Both the position numbers and the translations under genes were made by a program. Under the pieces are notes generated by a model. It ran no database searches, was not told the origin of the DNA, and saw only the letters and a program-made list of their open reading frames with translations. Of a stretch of 64,000 nucleotides of DNA, positions 28,370-36,062 are shown one piece after another. Every line of letters starts with the position of its first letter. Position 1 is the first letter of the stretch. Source of the DNA: JACDAN01 sp963801855 (GTDB lineage: Bacteria; Actinomycetota; Thermoleophilia; Gaiellales; Gaiellaceae); NCBI GenBank assembly GCA_963801855.1, contig CAWDGK010000004.1, positions 124,001 to 188,000 on the forward strand, written 5' to 3'.

Positions 28370-28948
28370 ATGCGGCTCTTCATCAACATCGCGACCCTGC
28401 TCGTCGTGGCGGCGGTCAGCCCGACGCTCTCGTCGTCGGCCGAGGAGACGCGGCGCGGCTATGTCGTCTCGGGCGGGACGCCGGCGCAGCAGACCCAGGT
28501 GCACAAGGCGCTTCGCGCAAGCGCCTTCGACTGGAGCGTCGTCCCGGAGCTCGTGCACATCCAGATCTCTCCCGGCTCGCAGAATCTCGCCAGCCGCGGC
28601 CGAATCCGCCTGAGCGCCGCTCTGCTCGACAAGGGCAAGAGCTCATGGGGGACCGTGCAGCACGAGTACGCGCATCAGGTCGACCTGTACCTCTTGACCA
28701 ACGCCGATCGAGCCGAGCTCTTGAAGTCGCTGGGCGGCAAGGCCTGGTTCCCGAAGACGAAGGCTCTTGCGCATGACCTTCGCGGTGCCGAGCGTTTCGC
28801 CTCGACCCTCGCTTGGGCGTACTGGCAATCTCAGGCCAACAGCATGCGGCCGCGTCTGAAGACCGACGAGTCCGCCGCCATGAAGCCCACCCGCTTCCGC
28901 ACCATGCTCGCGCGCACCCTCGGCGAGCCTTCGCTCGACATCCGCTAG
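28370..28948 (+). CDS. Secreted HExxH-containing putative metalloprotease-like protein
   Basis: 192 residues from ATG 28370 (an upstream ATG at 28283 would add 29 residues before the signal peptide and is disfavoured). MRLFINIATLLVVAAVSPTL is a signal peptide. WGTVQHEYAHQVDLYLL contains HEYAH, an HExxH zinc motif, preceded by a core with GRIRLSAALLDKGKSS. A downstream segment GAERFASTLAWAYWQSQAN has a Glu that could be the third ligand as in gluzincins. The protein is small for a full peptidase, so activity is an inference from the motif. Confidence 0.7.
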   Translation: MRLFINIATLLVVAAVSPTLSSSAEETRRGYVVSGGTPAQQTQVHKALRASAFDWSVVPELVHIQISPGSQNLASRGRIRLSAALLDKGKSSWGTVQHEYAHQVDLYLLTNADRAELLKSLGGKAWFPKTKALAHDLRGAERFASTLAWAYWQSQANSMRPRLKTDESAAMKPTRFRTMLARTLGEPSLDIR

Positions 28949-28992
28949 CTCCCCTCCGCGCGCGGCAGCGCGAAGCTTCAGACTCCTCGCCG

Positions 28993-29379
28993 GTGGACTT
29001 CCGCGACCCGTCTCCGTTCGACAGCCACTACGGGCTCGAGATCGACGAGGCGACCGACGTCGTCGTCCGTGGCCGGGTGCCGGTGCGAGAGCACGTCCTC
29101 CAGCCGGTCGGGCTCGTCCACGGTGGCGTGCACGCCTCGATCGCCGAGGCGCTCGCCTCGGTGGGGACGAACGTCGGCGTGAATCCCGACGGCAAGATCG
29201 GGCTCGGCCTCTCGAACAACTCGAGCTTCCTCCGGCCGATCGAGAAGGGAACGATCCACGCGATCGCCCGGCGGCGGCACCGCGGCCGCACGACCTGGAT
29301 CTGGGACGTCGAGATGACCGACGACGCGGGCAAGCTCTGCGCGATCAGCCGCGTGACGATCGCCGTCCGCGAGCTGTAA
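28993..29379 (+). CDS. PaaI-family hotdog-fold thioesterase
   Basis: About 128 residues. REHVLQPVGLVHGGVHASIA is the conserved PaaI/4-hydroxybenzoyl-CoA thioesterase-like helix region, followed by EALASVGTNVG and NNSSFLRPIEKGTIHAIARR. Start is taken as GTG 28993 (VDFRDPSPFDSHYGLEIDEA); an earlier start is possible. The family hydrolyses acyl-CoA thioesters. It ends just before a perfect palindromic terminator shared with the convergent gene. Confidence 0.82.
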   Translation: MDFRDPSPFDSHYGLEIDEATDVVVRGRVPVREHVLQPVGLVHGGVHASIAEALASVGTNVGVNPDGKIGLGLSNNSSFLRPIEKGTIHAIARRRHRGRTTWIWDVEMTDDAGKLCAISRVTIAVREL

Positions 29380-29385
29380 AAGAAG

Positions 29386-29405
29386 AGCCCCGCCGCGGCG
29401 GGGCT
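29386..29405. terminator. Bidirectional intrinsic terminator
   Basis: A perfect 20-base palindrome of G/C type sits between the convergent thioesterase and the lysine-rich secreted protein. On the minus strand it is followed by CTTCTTTT, a T-rich tail, so it should be most efficient for the minus-strand gene. Confidence 0.7.
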
Positions 29406-29413
29406 CCCTCGAG

Positions 29414-29899
29414 CTACTTCTTCGGGCCCTTCTTGGGCTTTTCCTTGCCCTTGCCTTTGCCCTTTTCCTTGCCCTTGCCTTTGCCCTGCTGCTTGCCCTT
29501 GTCGGGCTTGCCACGCTTCTTCGCCTTGCACTTCCCGAGCTTGTCGCCGCGCTTCAGGTTGCGCTGCGCCTTCCGTGCGCCCTTGGCCTTGATCGTCTTC
29601 TTGCCGTTCTTGGCCTTGTGGCACATCGTGAAGACGGCGGTCGAGCACGGTCCGAGCGCATCGCCATGTCGCAGGTGCGCCTTGACGGCGTTTCGCGAGA
29701 CACGGATCGTCCGGAACGGGTTCTTCTTGGAGCCCGTGCGATGGCAGATCGTCACCTTCCGCTCGTACTGCGAAGCGGAGGCTGGTCCGCTCGCAGGCGA
29801 GACGGCGGCGCCGACCGAGCCCATCCCTGCAACCGCGAATGCGGTGACCACGGCGGCGACGATGCCGAACGTGCTTCCGCGTTTCAGTCGTTCTCTCAT
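29414..29899 (-). CDS. Secreted protein with duplicated CH..GD..GxC motif and polycationic tail
   Basis: 161 residues. Signal peptide MRERLKRGSTFGIVAAVVTAF with AVA/GAA cleavage region. Residues about 49-84 hold a motif (VTICHRTGSKKNPFRTIRVS, then AVKAHLRHGDALGPC) that recurs in degenerate form at 90-124 (TMCHKAKNGKK, then NLKRGDKLGKC). From about 125 the sequence is only Lys, Gly, Glu, Gln, Pro with KGKGKEK-type repeats to the end. The first motif resembles a short cysteine/histidine module seen in many actinobacterial exported proteins. The tail would bind anionic polymers such as teichoic acids or DNA; this is an inference from charge only. Confidence 0.7.
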   Translation of the reverse strand: MRERLKRGSTFGIVAAVVTAFAVAGMGSVGAAVSPASGPASASQYERKVTICHRTGSKKNPFRTIRVSRNAVKAHLRHGDALGPCSTAVFTMCHKAKNGKKTIKAKGARKAQRNLKRGDKLGKCKAKKRGKPDKGKQQGKGKGKEKGKGKGKEKPKKGPKK

Positions 29900-29975
29900 C
29901 TGTCCTCGGAACCTCCTGGTCGATTGCGGCGTTGCCGCTGTGCGGCCGGGGGGCCGACGTGAACTCTACCCGGCC

Positions 29976-31736
29976 CTATCGGCGGCCTAACCCCAGTTCC
30001 CTTAGCTCCGGGCTCAACGGATTGAGGGATTTCGCCCTGCTCCAGGCCGTTCGTCGAGCCGATCCTGTGTCGGCGAGCCCCAGATCGAGCCAGAGCTCCC
30101 AATGGTCCGCGTCCAGCTCGAGCCCGCCTAGGAAGCTCGTACGGGCCGCAGCGTCTGCTCCGAGCGCGAGCTCGGCCTCGCCCCGGAGCCGCCAGGGCTC
30201 GGCTGACCACGGTTGGAGCCGCATTGCAGTGCTCGCGCGTTTGGCAGACGCCGCGTAATCGGAACGATCCGCGGCTACTTGTGCCTCCGCGAGCACTCGA
30301 TTTCCGATGTACGCACCGATCGCGAGTGCGCAGAGGACGAGGGGCACGATCGCGAGCCAGCGTGGAGACCTCGCGTCCTTGGGAGGAACGAGTGCGGCGG
30401 CACCACAGGCGAGCGCCGCGATCGTGACAGCAGGCACCTCCCAGTCCCAATCCTGCGCGGCGTGAGCCAAGAAGGCGGCGAAGGGGCCGAGGGCGGCAGG
30501 CGTCCAGAGAGAGCGCCGCCCGGTCAGGGGCGCGGCGAGCGCGGTCAGGAGCAGGAGCAGTCCGATCGGGCCGAGCTCGGCGAGCGTCTCCAGGTAGAGG
30601 CTGTGCGCGTCGCGCACCGGCTGGGCGATCGGGCGATCCGCGAGCCAGGTTCGCGAGAAGGTGCCCGCGCCGGCGCCTAGGAGCGGGTCCTCTTCGTAGC
30701 TGTGCCACGCGACCCGCCAGTAGTCCGCTCGGCTGCTCCCCGACGCGGTCAAAACGCGGTCTTCGGGCCCCCCGTGCACCGGCGCCGGGGCGGCCTTGAA
30801 CGACTCGAATGCCCTGCTGGGGCCGCCGAGACGCATGAGAGTCAGGGCAACGACGGTGACTGGAACCAGGACGAGCAGCACGGCGAACGCGGTCTGCGCT
30901 CGACGAGGCACCGTCCAGTGGCGCGACCTCCAGATGAATGCGGCCGCGGCCGAAACGGCGCAGAGGCCGACGAGCAGTCCGGCAAGCGCGCCGTCGTCCA
31001 GTGCTCTCGCAGCGACGAGCGCAGCTACCCCCACGGGGGCCATGACGACCGCCGTCGCCGCCATTTGGAGCCGTCGAGGGCCGACTGCGACTGCGACTGC
31101 GAGCCCGACGAAGAGCGCGAGCCAGCCGCCCCGGCTGAACGTGAAGTAGAGCGTCGCCGTCAGGAGCGGGACCGCGGCCGCAGCGAGCGCAGCGGCTTCC
31201 CGGCGCGTGGCTCGGGCGGCGAAGCCGAGGGCGAGCAAGAGGCCGATCGCGGCCAGGATGGCCATGCCGTTCGCGTACCCGATGGGCTCGCTGAGGCGTT
31301 CGGCGGAGCCTGGATCCGCCGAGAGAGGCACCTCCGGATCCCCGAGCAGCCAACGGACGAGCCCGAAGGCGCTGAGCAGCGAAGCCGCCGCCAGCACGCC
31401 GGCGAGCAGTGCGGGGCCGGAGCCGACTACGGCGAACGCCGCGGCCGCGCCGACATAGAGCAGCAGTCGCTCGAGCTCGAGCACGGAAGCCGTGAGGTGG
31501 TTCGACCAGAGGACGGAGGCCGCGGTCCAGGCTGCAAAGGCAGCAAGGGCGCCGACGAAGAGAAGGCCCCCGGCGGTCGGACGCGGAGCGCCTCGCGCGA
31601 AGAGATAGACGAGCAGGGCGAGAACGACGATCGCGCTCCAACCCCACGCAGTGGCGGCGTAGCCGCCCTCGTCGAACCCGAGGGCACTGACGAGCGCGAA
31701 TGTCCCGAGCGCCGGGAGCCCCTCGCGGCTCTGCAC
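29976..31736 (-). CDS. O-antigen ligase / Wzy polymerase-like membrane protein with TPR-like tail
   Basis: 586 residues, intact. Around twelve hydrophobic helices, with the Wzy_C/O-antigen ligase block near the middle: YWRVAWHSYEEDPLLGAGAG then TFSRTWLADRP and DAHSLYLETLAELGPIGLLL. The C-terminal about 110 residues are helical and TPR-like: AMRLQPWSAEPWRLRGEAEL and GGLELDADHWELWLDLGLA. This architecture (ligase plus C-terminal helical repeats) is common in actinobacterial surface polysaccharide proteins. Role: likely polymerisation or ligation of surface glycan. Confidence 0.8.
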   Translation of the reverse strand: MQSREGLPALGTFALVSALGFDEGGYAATAWGWSAIVVLALLVYLFARGAPRPTAGGLLFVGALAAFAAWTAASVLWSNHLTASVLELERLLLYVGAAAAFAVVGSGPALLAGVLAAASLLSAFGLVRWLLGDPEVPLSADPGSAERLSEPIGYANGMAILAAIGLLLALGFAARATRREAAALAAAAVPLLTATLYFTFSRGGWLALFVGLAVAVAVGPRRLQMAATAVVMAPVGVAALVAARALDDGALAGLLVGLCAVSAAAAFIWRSRHWTVPRRAQTAFAVLLVLVPVTVVALTLMRLGGPSRAFESFKAAPAPVHGGPEDRVLTASGSSRADYWRVAWHSYEEDPLLGAGAGTFSRTWLADRPIAQPVRDAHSLYLETLAELGPIGLLLLLTALAAPLTGRRSLWTPAALGPFAAFLAHAAQDWDWEVPAVTIAALACGAAALVPPKDARSPRWLAIVPLVLCALAIGAYIGNRVLAEAQVAADRSDYAASAKRASTAMRLQPWSAEPWRLRGEAELALGADAAARTSFLGGLELDADHWELWLDLGLADTGSARRTAWSRAKSLNPLSPELRELGLGRR

Positions 31737-31738
31737 GT

Positions 31739-32365
31739 CTACCGACCGGTTGTCGAGAAGTGCTGGTAGTCCTTCGACGAGCTCCAGCGGCCGCCCCAGT
31801 GCCAGCCGGCCTCGTCGAAGGCCCGGACGAGGACGCCGGTGCGCGTCGCCATCCCGCGCCTGCGCTTCGAACGGTCGAGATATGCCCTCCCCGCGGGGGG
31901 CTCGACCAGACCCCTGTGGACGTACGGGTTCTCGACCGGGTTGACGTCGATCGCCTTGCCGTAGGCGTGCTCCGACCAGCTTCCGGAGTCGCCCACGCGC
32001 CGGCAGTTGAAGCCCGAGGTGTTGTCGGCCGCCATCGAGGCGTCGTCGCTGCCGCGATAGACCTCGACTCCGACCATCCTGCGGATCGGAAAGCGGCCGG
32101 CATAGAGCTTCCGGAAGACCGCGACGACATTCTCCGCCTCCGAGGCATGGACGACGAGCACGCCCGTTCGCGGCTTCCCGTCGAAGCCCCAGTGGCTGAG
32201 CCGGATCGAGCGAAGGGACGACGGCGCGAGCGGGCAGCCCGCGCGGTACGAGTAGCGAAGCTCCGCCTTCGAGACACGGGAGACGCTGGCGCTGAACGGG
32301 GTCGGCGCGGCGGCAGACGTTGCCGGCAGGAACAGCAGGAGCGCAGCGAGGCCGAGCTTGGCCAT
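31739..32365 (-). CDS. D-alanyl-D-alanine carboxypeptidase-like (M15 family) secreted enzyme
   Basis: 208 residues from ATG 32365. MAKLGLAALLLFLPATSAAA is a signal peptide. The catalytic domain shows SGFNCRRVGDSGSWSEHAYG (zinc ligand region SEHAYGKAIDVNP, His and Asp) and ends AGWHWGGRWSSSKDYQHFS (last His in HFS). These are M15/VanY-type motifs, hydrolysing the terminal D-Ala of peptidoglycan peptides. It is divergent from an L,D-transpeptidase-like gene with overlapping -10 elements, suggesting coordinated cell-wall remodelling. Confidence 0.85.
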   Translation of the reverse strand: MAKLGLAALLLFLPATSAAAPTPFSASVSRVSKAELRYSYRAGCPLAPSSLRSIRLSHWGFDGKPRTGVLVVHASEAENVVAVFRKLYAGRFPIRRMVGVEVYRGSDDASMAADNTSGFNCRRVGDSGSWSEHAYGKAIDVNPVENPYVHRGLVEPPAGRAYLDRSKRRRGMATRTGVLVRAFDEAGWHWGGRWSSSKDYQHFSTTGR

Positions 32366-32371
32366 GCGTCG

Positions 32372-32381
32372 AGAGTAGTCT
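32372..32381. promoter_or_regulatory. Overlapping divergent -10 elements of M15 and L,D-transpeptidase genes
   Basis: Plus-strand TAGTCT (32376-32381) ends eight bases before GTG 32390. Minus-strand TACTCT (complement of 32372-32377) ends six bases before ATG 32365. The hexamers share two bases, and the 24-base gap holds both promoters. Polymerase could occupy only one direction at a time. Confidence 0.55.
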
Positions 32382-32389
32382 GAGCGGCT

Positions 32390-33106
32390 GTGCGGGGTCT
32401 CGTACTGCTGCTGGCGCTCGGCGCCGTCATCCTCGGGTCGGCTGCCCAGGCCGGGGCCGAGCAAGCCGCTGCCGCGTGCAAGTCGAATGTCGCGAACCGG
32501 CTGAAAACGGTGGGGTCGGCCGACCAGCTGATCACCGTCGAGGCCGCGCGCTACCGGACGACCCGCGCGGAGCTCACGCTCTGGCGCCGCGACGGCGACG
32601 GATGCTGGCAGCGCGTCCGCGGCCCGTGGGCGGCCAACCTCGGCGTGAACGGGATCGCCGACCGTCGGCGCGAAGGCGACGGGACGACTCCGACGGGCGT
32701 CTACGGGATCGGGCCGGTCATGTACGGCGCGGCGGCGAATCCCGGTGTCAAGTACCGCTACCGGCGCGTCGTCTGCGGCGACTGGTGGGTCGAGGATCCG
32801 GCCTCGCCCGCGTACAACACGTTCCAGCACGTCGCCTGCGGCCGCCGCCCTCCATTCCGCACGAAGCCGCCGGGGATGTGGCAGGACCCTGTCGCGTACC
32901 GCTACCTGGCTGTCGTGCAGTTCAACATGCGACCCGTGGTGCCGGGCCGCGGCTCCGGAATCTTTCTGCACGCCTCGAAGGGACGGCCGACGGCCGGGTG
33001 CATCAGCCTCCCGGTGGGTCAGCTGGTGTCGGCACTTCGCTGGCTGGATCCGGCGAAACGTCCGAAGATTGTGATCGGGACTCGGGAGACTTTCCGGAAC
33101 CTTTGA
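32390..33106 (+). CDS. L,D-transpeptidase (YkuD)-like secreted protein
   Basis: 238 residues from GTG 32390. MRGLVLLLALGAVILGSAAQ is a signal peptide. GRGSGIFLHASKGRPTAGC is the YkuD catalytic motif with His and the nucleophile Cys, then ISLPVGQLVSALRWLDP. DGTTPTGVYGI is the usual strand before the active site. Enzymes of this type form 3-3 cross-links in peptidoglycan or attach proteins. The 3' end overlaps the end of a convergent flippase-like gene. Confidence 0.85.
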   Translation: MRGLVLLLALGAVILGSAAQAGAEQAAAACKSNVANRLKTVGSADQLITVEAARYRTTRAELTLWRRDGDGCWQRVRGPWAANLGVNGIADRRREGDGTTPTGVYGIGPVMYGAAANPGVKYRYRRVVCGDWWVEDPASPAYNTFQHVACGRRPPFRTKPPGMWQDPVAYRYLAVVQFNMRPVVPGRGSGIFLHASKGRPTAGCISLPVGQLVSALRWLDPAKRPKIVIGTRETFRNL

Positions 33107-34114
33107 GCCTCGTCGCCGCGAGCAGGCCCGGCGACGATCGTGGGGACCATGGTCAGGAAGCGGTAGACCAGCACCGCTGCGACCACGCCGGCGTTGTTGC
33201 CTCCAAAGCCGAGAAGCGCACCGGTCAGGCCGAGCTCGACGACTCCGATGCCGCCCGGAGTGATCGGAATGGTGCCAAGCAGCCTGGCCAGTGACCAGGC
33301 GGCAAAGGCCTCGACGAGGGAGACCTCGGAGGCAGGAACGCTCGAGCGCTCGAAGCGAGACGAGCAGCACGAGGAAGACGGTCAGCGTGCCTGCGTAGGT
33401 CGCGATCGTGAGGACGTGCCAGCGCCGCCGGAGGAGATCGACGGCGCCGGCCGCGGAAGCGCCCGAAGCTCGCCCCGTCCCACGAGCACCGGGGGCGGCC
33501 GAACCTCCGCGCGACGGAGCTCACGATGCGGGCCGATCAGGTCGCCGACGCCGGTGGCCATCGCGGTTGCTCGAGAGGATCGACGGCGAGCGCGGCGACC
33601 GCGACTCCGAGGGCGTCGCGCCGACGAAGGCGGCGGTGGCCAGGATCGGCGAGTCGCCACCCGTCGACCGCAAGCAGGAAGACGGCGATCACCGGATAGG
33701 AGAGGTTCGCGAACTGGTTCCAGAGGCTGACGAGGGTGACGGCGCGTCCGATCTCCCGTCCCGGGAAGCCCCAGCGGCGGAGGATCCCGTAGGTGGTCGC
33801 GAGCCCGACCGCCGCGCCTGCCGGGACGACGATCGCGAGCGCCGTGGAGACCTGGGTGAGCATGAAGGCGGCGCGGAAGGGCAGTCCGGGAAGGGTGACC
33901 TGCCACGGTGGCGCGAACGTCAGCAGGTTGAGGATCGTGACGCCGGCGAGCGACGGCGATCCACGCCCAGGAGACTGTCCTGCAGCACGTCCCAGACGTC
34001 GCGGTAGTCCGCGATCTGCGGCAGGAAGTACGCGAAGGTCGCGAGGACGAAGACCGCGCCGAAGGCGGCAAGGAGGTGGCGGCGCGACGGTCTCCACCGC
34101 GCCCGGCGAGCCAT
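33003..34114 (-). CDS. Lysylphosphatidylglycerol synthase TM-region / flippase-like membrane protein (frameshifted)
   Basis: Integral membrane protein of about 350 residues. From ATG 34114 MARRARWRPSRRHLLAAFGA is followed by LLTFAPPWQVTLPGLPFRAA, MLTQVSTALAIVVPAGAAVG, GRAVTLVSLWNQFANLSYPV and SLARLLGTIPITPGGIGVVE then LGLTGALLGFGGNNAG; the TPGGIG block is diagnostic of the MprF N-terminal/AglD-like family. Frame changes occur near 33960, 33650 to 33400 and 33125. The corrected frame ends at 33003, overlapping the convergent transpeptidase by about 100 bases. Probable role: lipid or lipid-linked intermediate flipping; substrate unknown. Confidence 0.75.
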
Positions 34115-34122
34115 GTCGGTCG

Positions 34123-34809
34123 CTAGTCGCGGCTGCCGAAGAACATCAGCGCGTAGTACAGGAGCATCGAGAGCGCTGCGAGGGCACCTGCGACGTACGT
34201 GAGCGCCGCGGCGGTCAGCACCTTGTTCACGCCGGCCTGCTCGCCGGCGCCGACGATCCCCAGCTCGACGAGCTGCGCCGAGGCTCTCCGCGAGGCGTTG
34301 AACTCGACCGGCAGCGTCACGAGGTGGAACAGGACGGCGACCGCGTAGAGGATCAGTGCGAGCGCGACGAGGTTCAGTGCGTTCAGCACGGCTCCGATGA
34401 TCAGCAGCCACATCCAGGCGTTGGAGGCGAAGGCGACGGCGGGATACATCGCCGAGCGCAGCTTGAGCGGGAAGTAGCCCTTCGCGTCCTGCAGCGCGTG
34501 GCCGGTCTCGTGCGCGGCGACTGCGGCGGCCGCGATGCTCGGCGGCTGGTACACGGGCTCCGAGAGGAAGAGTGCCTTCTTGCGCGGGTCGTAGTGGTCG
34601 GAGAGCGCTCCGCCGGGAGAGACCTCGACCGGAACTCCGGAGAGGCCGTTGCGGTCGAGGATCTGGCGCGCGACCTGCGCGCCGGGCATCCCGCTCGCGA
34701 TCTGGATCTCGGAGTACTTCGCGAACGTCCGCTTCAGCCAGGCCTGCACGGCGAGGCCGATGAGGAGCGGCGGAACCAGGAACGCGATGTAGAGCCCGAA
34801 CCCCTCCAT
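34123..34809 (-). CDS. Zinc metallopeptidase, YugP-type membrane protein
   Basis: 228 residues from ATG 34809 (an extended ORF to 35001 would run into the divergent nucS start and is rejected). A hydrophobic helix (GLYIAFLVPPLLIGLAVQ) starts the protein. AAAAVAAHETGHALQDAKGY contains HETGH, the zinc-binding HExxH of the neutral zinc peptidase family (YugP). Three further hydrophobic helices follow. A TACGCT -10 seven bases before the ATG fits a leaderless transcript. Function: presumed membrane protease; target unknown. Confidence 0.85.
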   Translation of the reverse strand: MEGFGLYIAFLVPPLLIGLAVQAWLKRTFAKYSEIQIASGMPGAQVARQILDRNGLSGVPVEVSPGGALSDHYDPRKKALFLSEPVYQPPSIAAAAVAAHETGHALQDAKGYFPLKLRSAMYPAVAFASNAWMWLLIIGAVLNALNLVALALILYAVAVLFHLVTLPVEFNASRRASAQLVELGIVGAGEQAGVNKVLTAAALTYVAGALAALSMLLYYALMFFGSRD

Positions 34810-34816
34810 GGACCGA

Positions 34817-34881
34817 AGCGTACCGAAGGGCCAGGTCTGCAGTGTCCGACGCCAAGACACGTCCGAAAGAGGCGGTACGGT
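34817..34881. promoter_or_regulatory. Divergent promoters of the YugP-type gene and nucS
   Basis: Minus-strand TACGCT (complement of 34817-34822) is seven bases from ATG 34809. Plus-strand TACGGT (34876-34881) is six bases from ATG 34888. Both -10 elements point to leaderless mRNAs; 53 bases separate them. Confidence 0.5.
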
Positions 34882-34887
34882 CGGCTG

Positions 34888-35568
34888 ATGCGCCTGATCG
34901 TCGCCCGCTGCGAGGTCATCTATACCGGACGGCTCTCCGCCTTTCTCCCGGAGTCGACCCGGCTCCTGATCGTCAAGGAGGACGGGGCTGTGCTCGTCCA
35001 CGCGGACGCCGGCGGCTACAAGCCCCTGAACTGGATGACTCCACCGACGGTGATCGAGGAAGGGGGCGAGCCGCTCGAGCTGCTGGTCGTTCGCAAGCGT
35101 GCGGGGAAGAGCGAGGACCGCCTGGAGATCCGGATCCTCGAGCTCCTGAGCGATGTCTCACACGAGATGGGGGAAGCCGCAGCACTCGAGAAGGACGGCG
35201 TCGAGCGGGATCTCCAGGAGGCGCTCGCAGCCGGCCCGGAGCACCTCGGGGAGGAGCTCCGCCTCGTCCGCCGTGAATGGGCGACGGACGTCGGCCCGGT
35301 CGACCTGATGTGCCGCGATGCCGACGGCGGCTGGGTCGCCGTCGAGATCAAGCGGATCGGGACGATCGAGGCCGTGGAACAGCTCTCGCGGTACCTGGAG
35401 TGCATTCGCGTCGACCCGGCAAAAGCCGCCTGCCGCGGCATCCTGGCGGCGCAGACCGTGAAGCCCCAGGCCGCCACGCTCGCAACCGCGCGCGGGATCG
35501 CGTGCGTCGAGGTCGACCTCGACGTCCTGCGAGGCTTGCGCGAGCCCGAGCTGACCCTCTTTTCGTAG
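34888..35568 (+). CDS. nucS: Mismatch-specific endonuclease NucS/EndoMS
   Basis: 226 residues, close to mycobacterial NucS length. MRLIVARCEVIYTGRLSAFL opens the N-terminal DNA-binding/dimerisation domain, with GGYKPLNWMTPPTVI. The C-terminal nuclease domain (PD-(D/E)XK type) carries WATDVGPVDLMCRDADGGWV and AVEIKRIGTIEAVEQLSRYL, i.e. the catalytic Asp and the Glu-x-Lys. The extreme C-terminus ELTLFS resembles the short clamp-binding tail. NucS replaces MutS/MutL in many Actinobacteria and cuts both strands at G-T, G-G and T-T mismatches. Supports the actinobacterial assignment. Confidence 0.93.
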   Translation: MRLIVARCEVIYTGRLSAFLPESTRLLIVKEDGAVLVHADAGGYKPLNWMTPPTVIEEGGEPLELLVVRKRAGKSEDRLEIRILELLSDVSHEMGEAAALEKDGVERDLQEALAAGPEHLGEELRLVRREWATDVGPVDLMCRDADGGWVAVEIKRIGTIEAVEQLSRYLECIRVDPAKAACRGILAAQTVKPQAATLATARGIACVEVDLDVLRGLREPELTLFS

Positions 35569-35578
35569 CTAGATTTCG

Positions 35579-36035
35579 GTGGTGAGCCGCCTCGCTCTGC
35601 TTGTGTTCGCGCTGGCCGCCTTCGGCGCCTCCGGAGCCGGCCCCGAGGCTGCAAGCCGCTGTGTGCCGACCCGGGCCGATGCGCTTGGCCCCTACTACGA
35701 GCCGGGCGCGCCGGTCCGCTCGAAAGTCGGCTCCGGCTACGTCTTGAGCGGGCGAGTGCTCACCGTCGGCTGCCGGCCAATCGCTCGCGCCCGCATCGAG
35801 CTCTGGCTCGGTCAACCCGCGGGGCCGATACGACGACGCTCACCGGGCGACAGTGGTCGCCCGCCGGGACGGGCGCTACCGGTTCGAGAGCAACCGGCCG
35901 ATCGCCTACGAGTCTCGGCCGCCGCACATCCACGTTCGCGTGAGCGCCCGCGGCTATCGGACGCTCGTGACCCAGCACTATCCGCGGGCGGGCCGGCGCG
36001 GCGGCGTCTTCAACCTCGTGCTCGCGCGCCGCTAG
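35579..36035 (+). CDS. Secreted intradiol ring-cleavage dioxygenase-like protein (one frameshift)
   Basis: About 151 residues from GTG 35579 or 35582. MVSRLALLVFALAAFGASGA is a signal peptide. GPYYEPGAPVRSKVG, GRVLTVGCRPIARARIELWL and DGRYRFESNRPIAYESRPPH then IHVRVSARGYRTLVTQHY match the core of protocatechuate/catechol dioxygenases: the Tyr in GRYDD, the Tyr in AYESRP and both His in PHIH are the expected iron ligands. An extra G near 35822 must be removed (QPA-GRYDDAHRATVV). A -10 TAGATT lies six bases upstream. Exported intradiol dioxygenase-like proteins are known but poorly characterised; substrate unknown. Confidence 0.8.
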
Positions 36036-36050
36036 CGCCGCGAACCTTCC

Positions 36051-36056
36051 TAGACT
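36051..36056 (+). promoter_or_regulatory. -10 element (TAGACT) of the B12-type MerR regulator
   Basis: TAGACT ends six bases before GTG 36063, the leaderless geometry seen across this window. Confidence 0.45.
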
Positions 36057-36062
36057 TCCCGT

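Noticed and set aside
29433..29513. Short repeats near the lysine-rich gene as a CRISPR or satellite
   Set aside because: The repeats are codons for KGK/KEK inside a coding sequence, without spacers.
29896..32535. 879-codon minus-strand open frame
   Set aside because: An Arg/Ser-rich shadow of the O-antigen-ligase-like and M15 genes, which have clear motifs in other frames.
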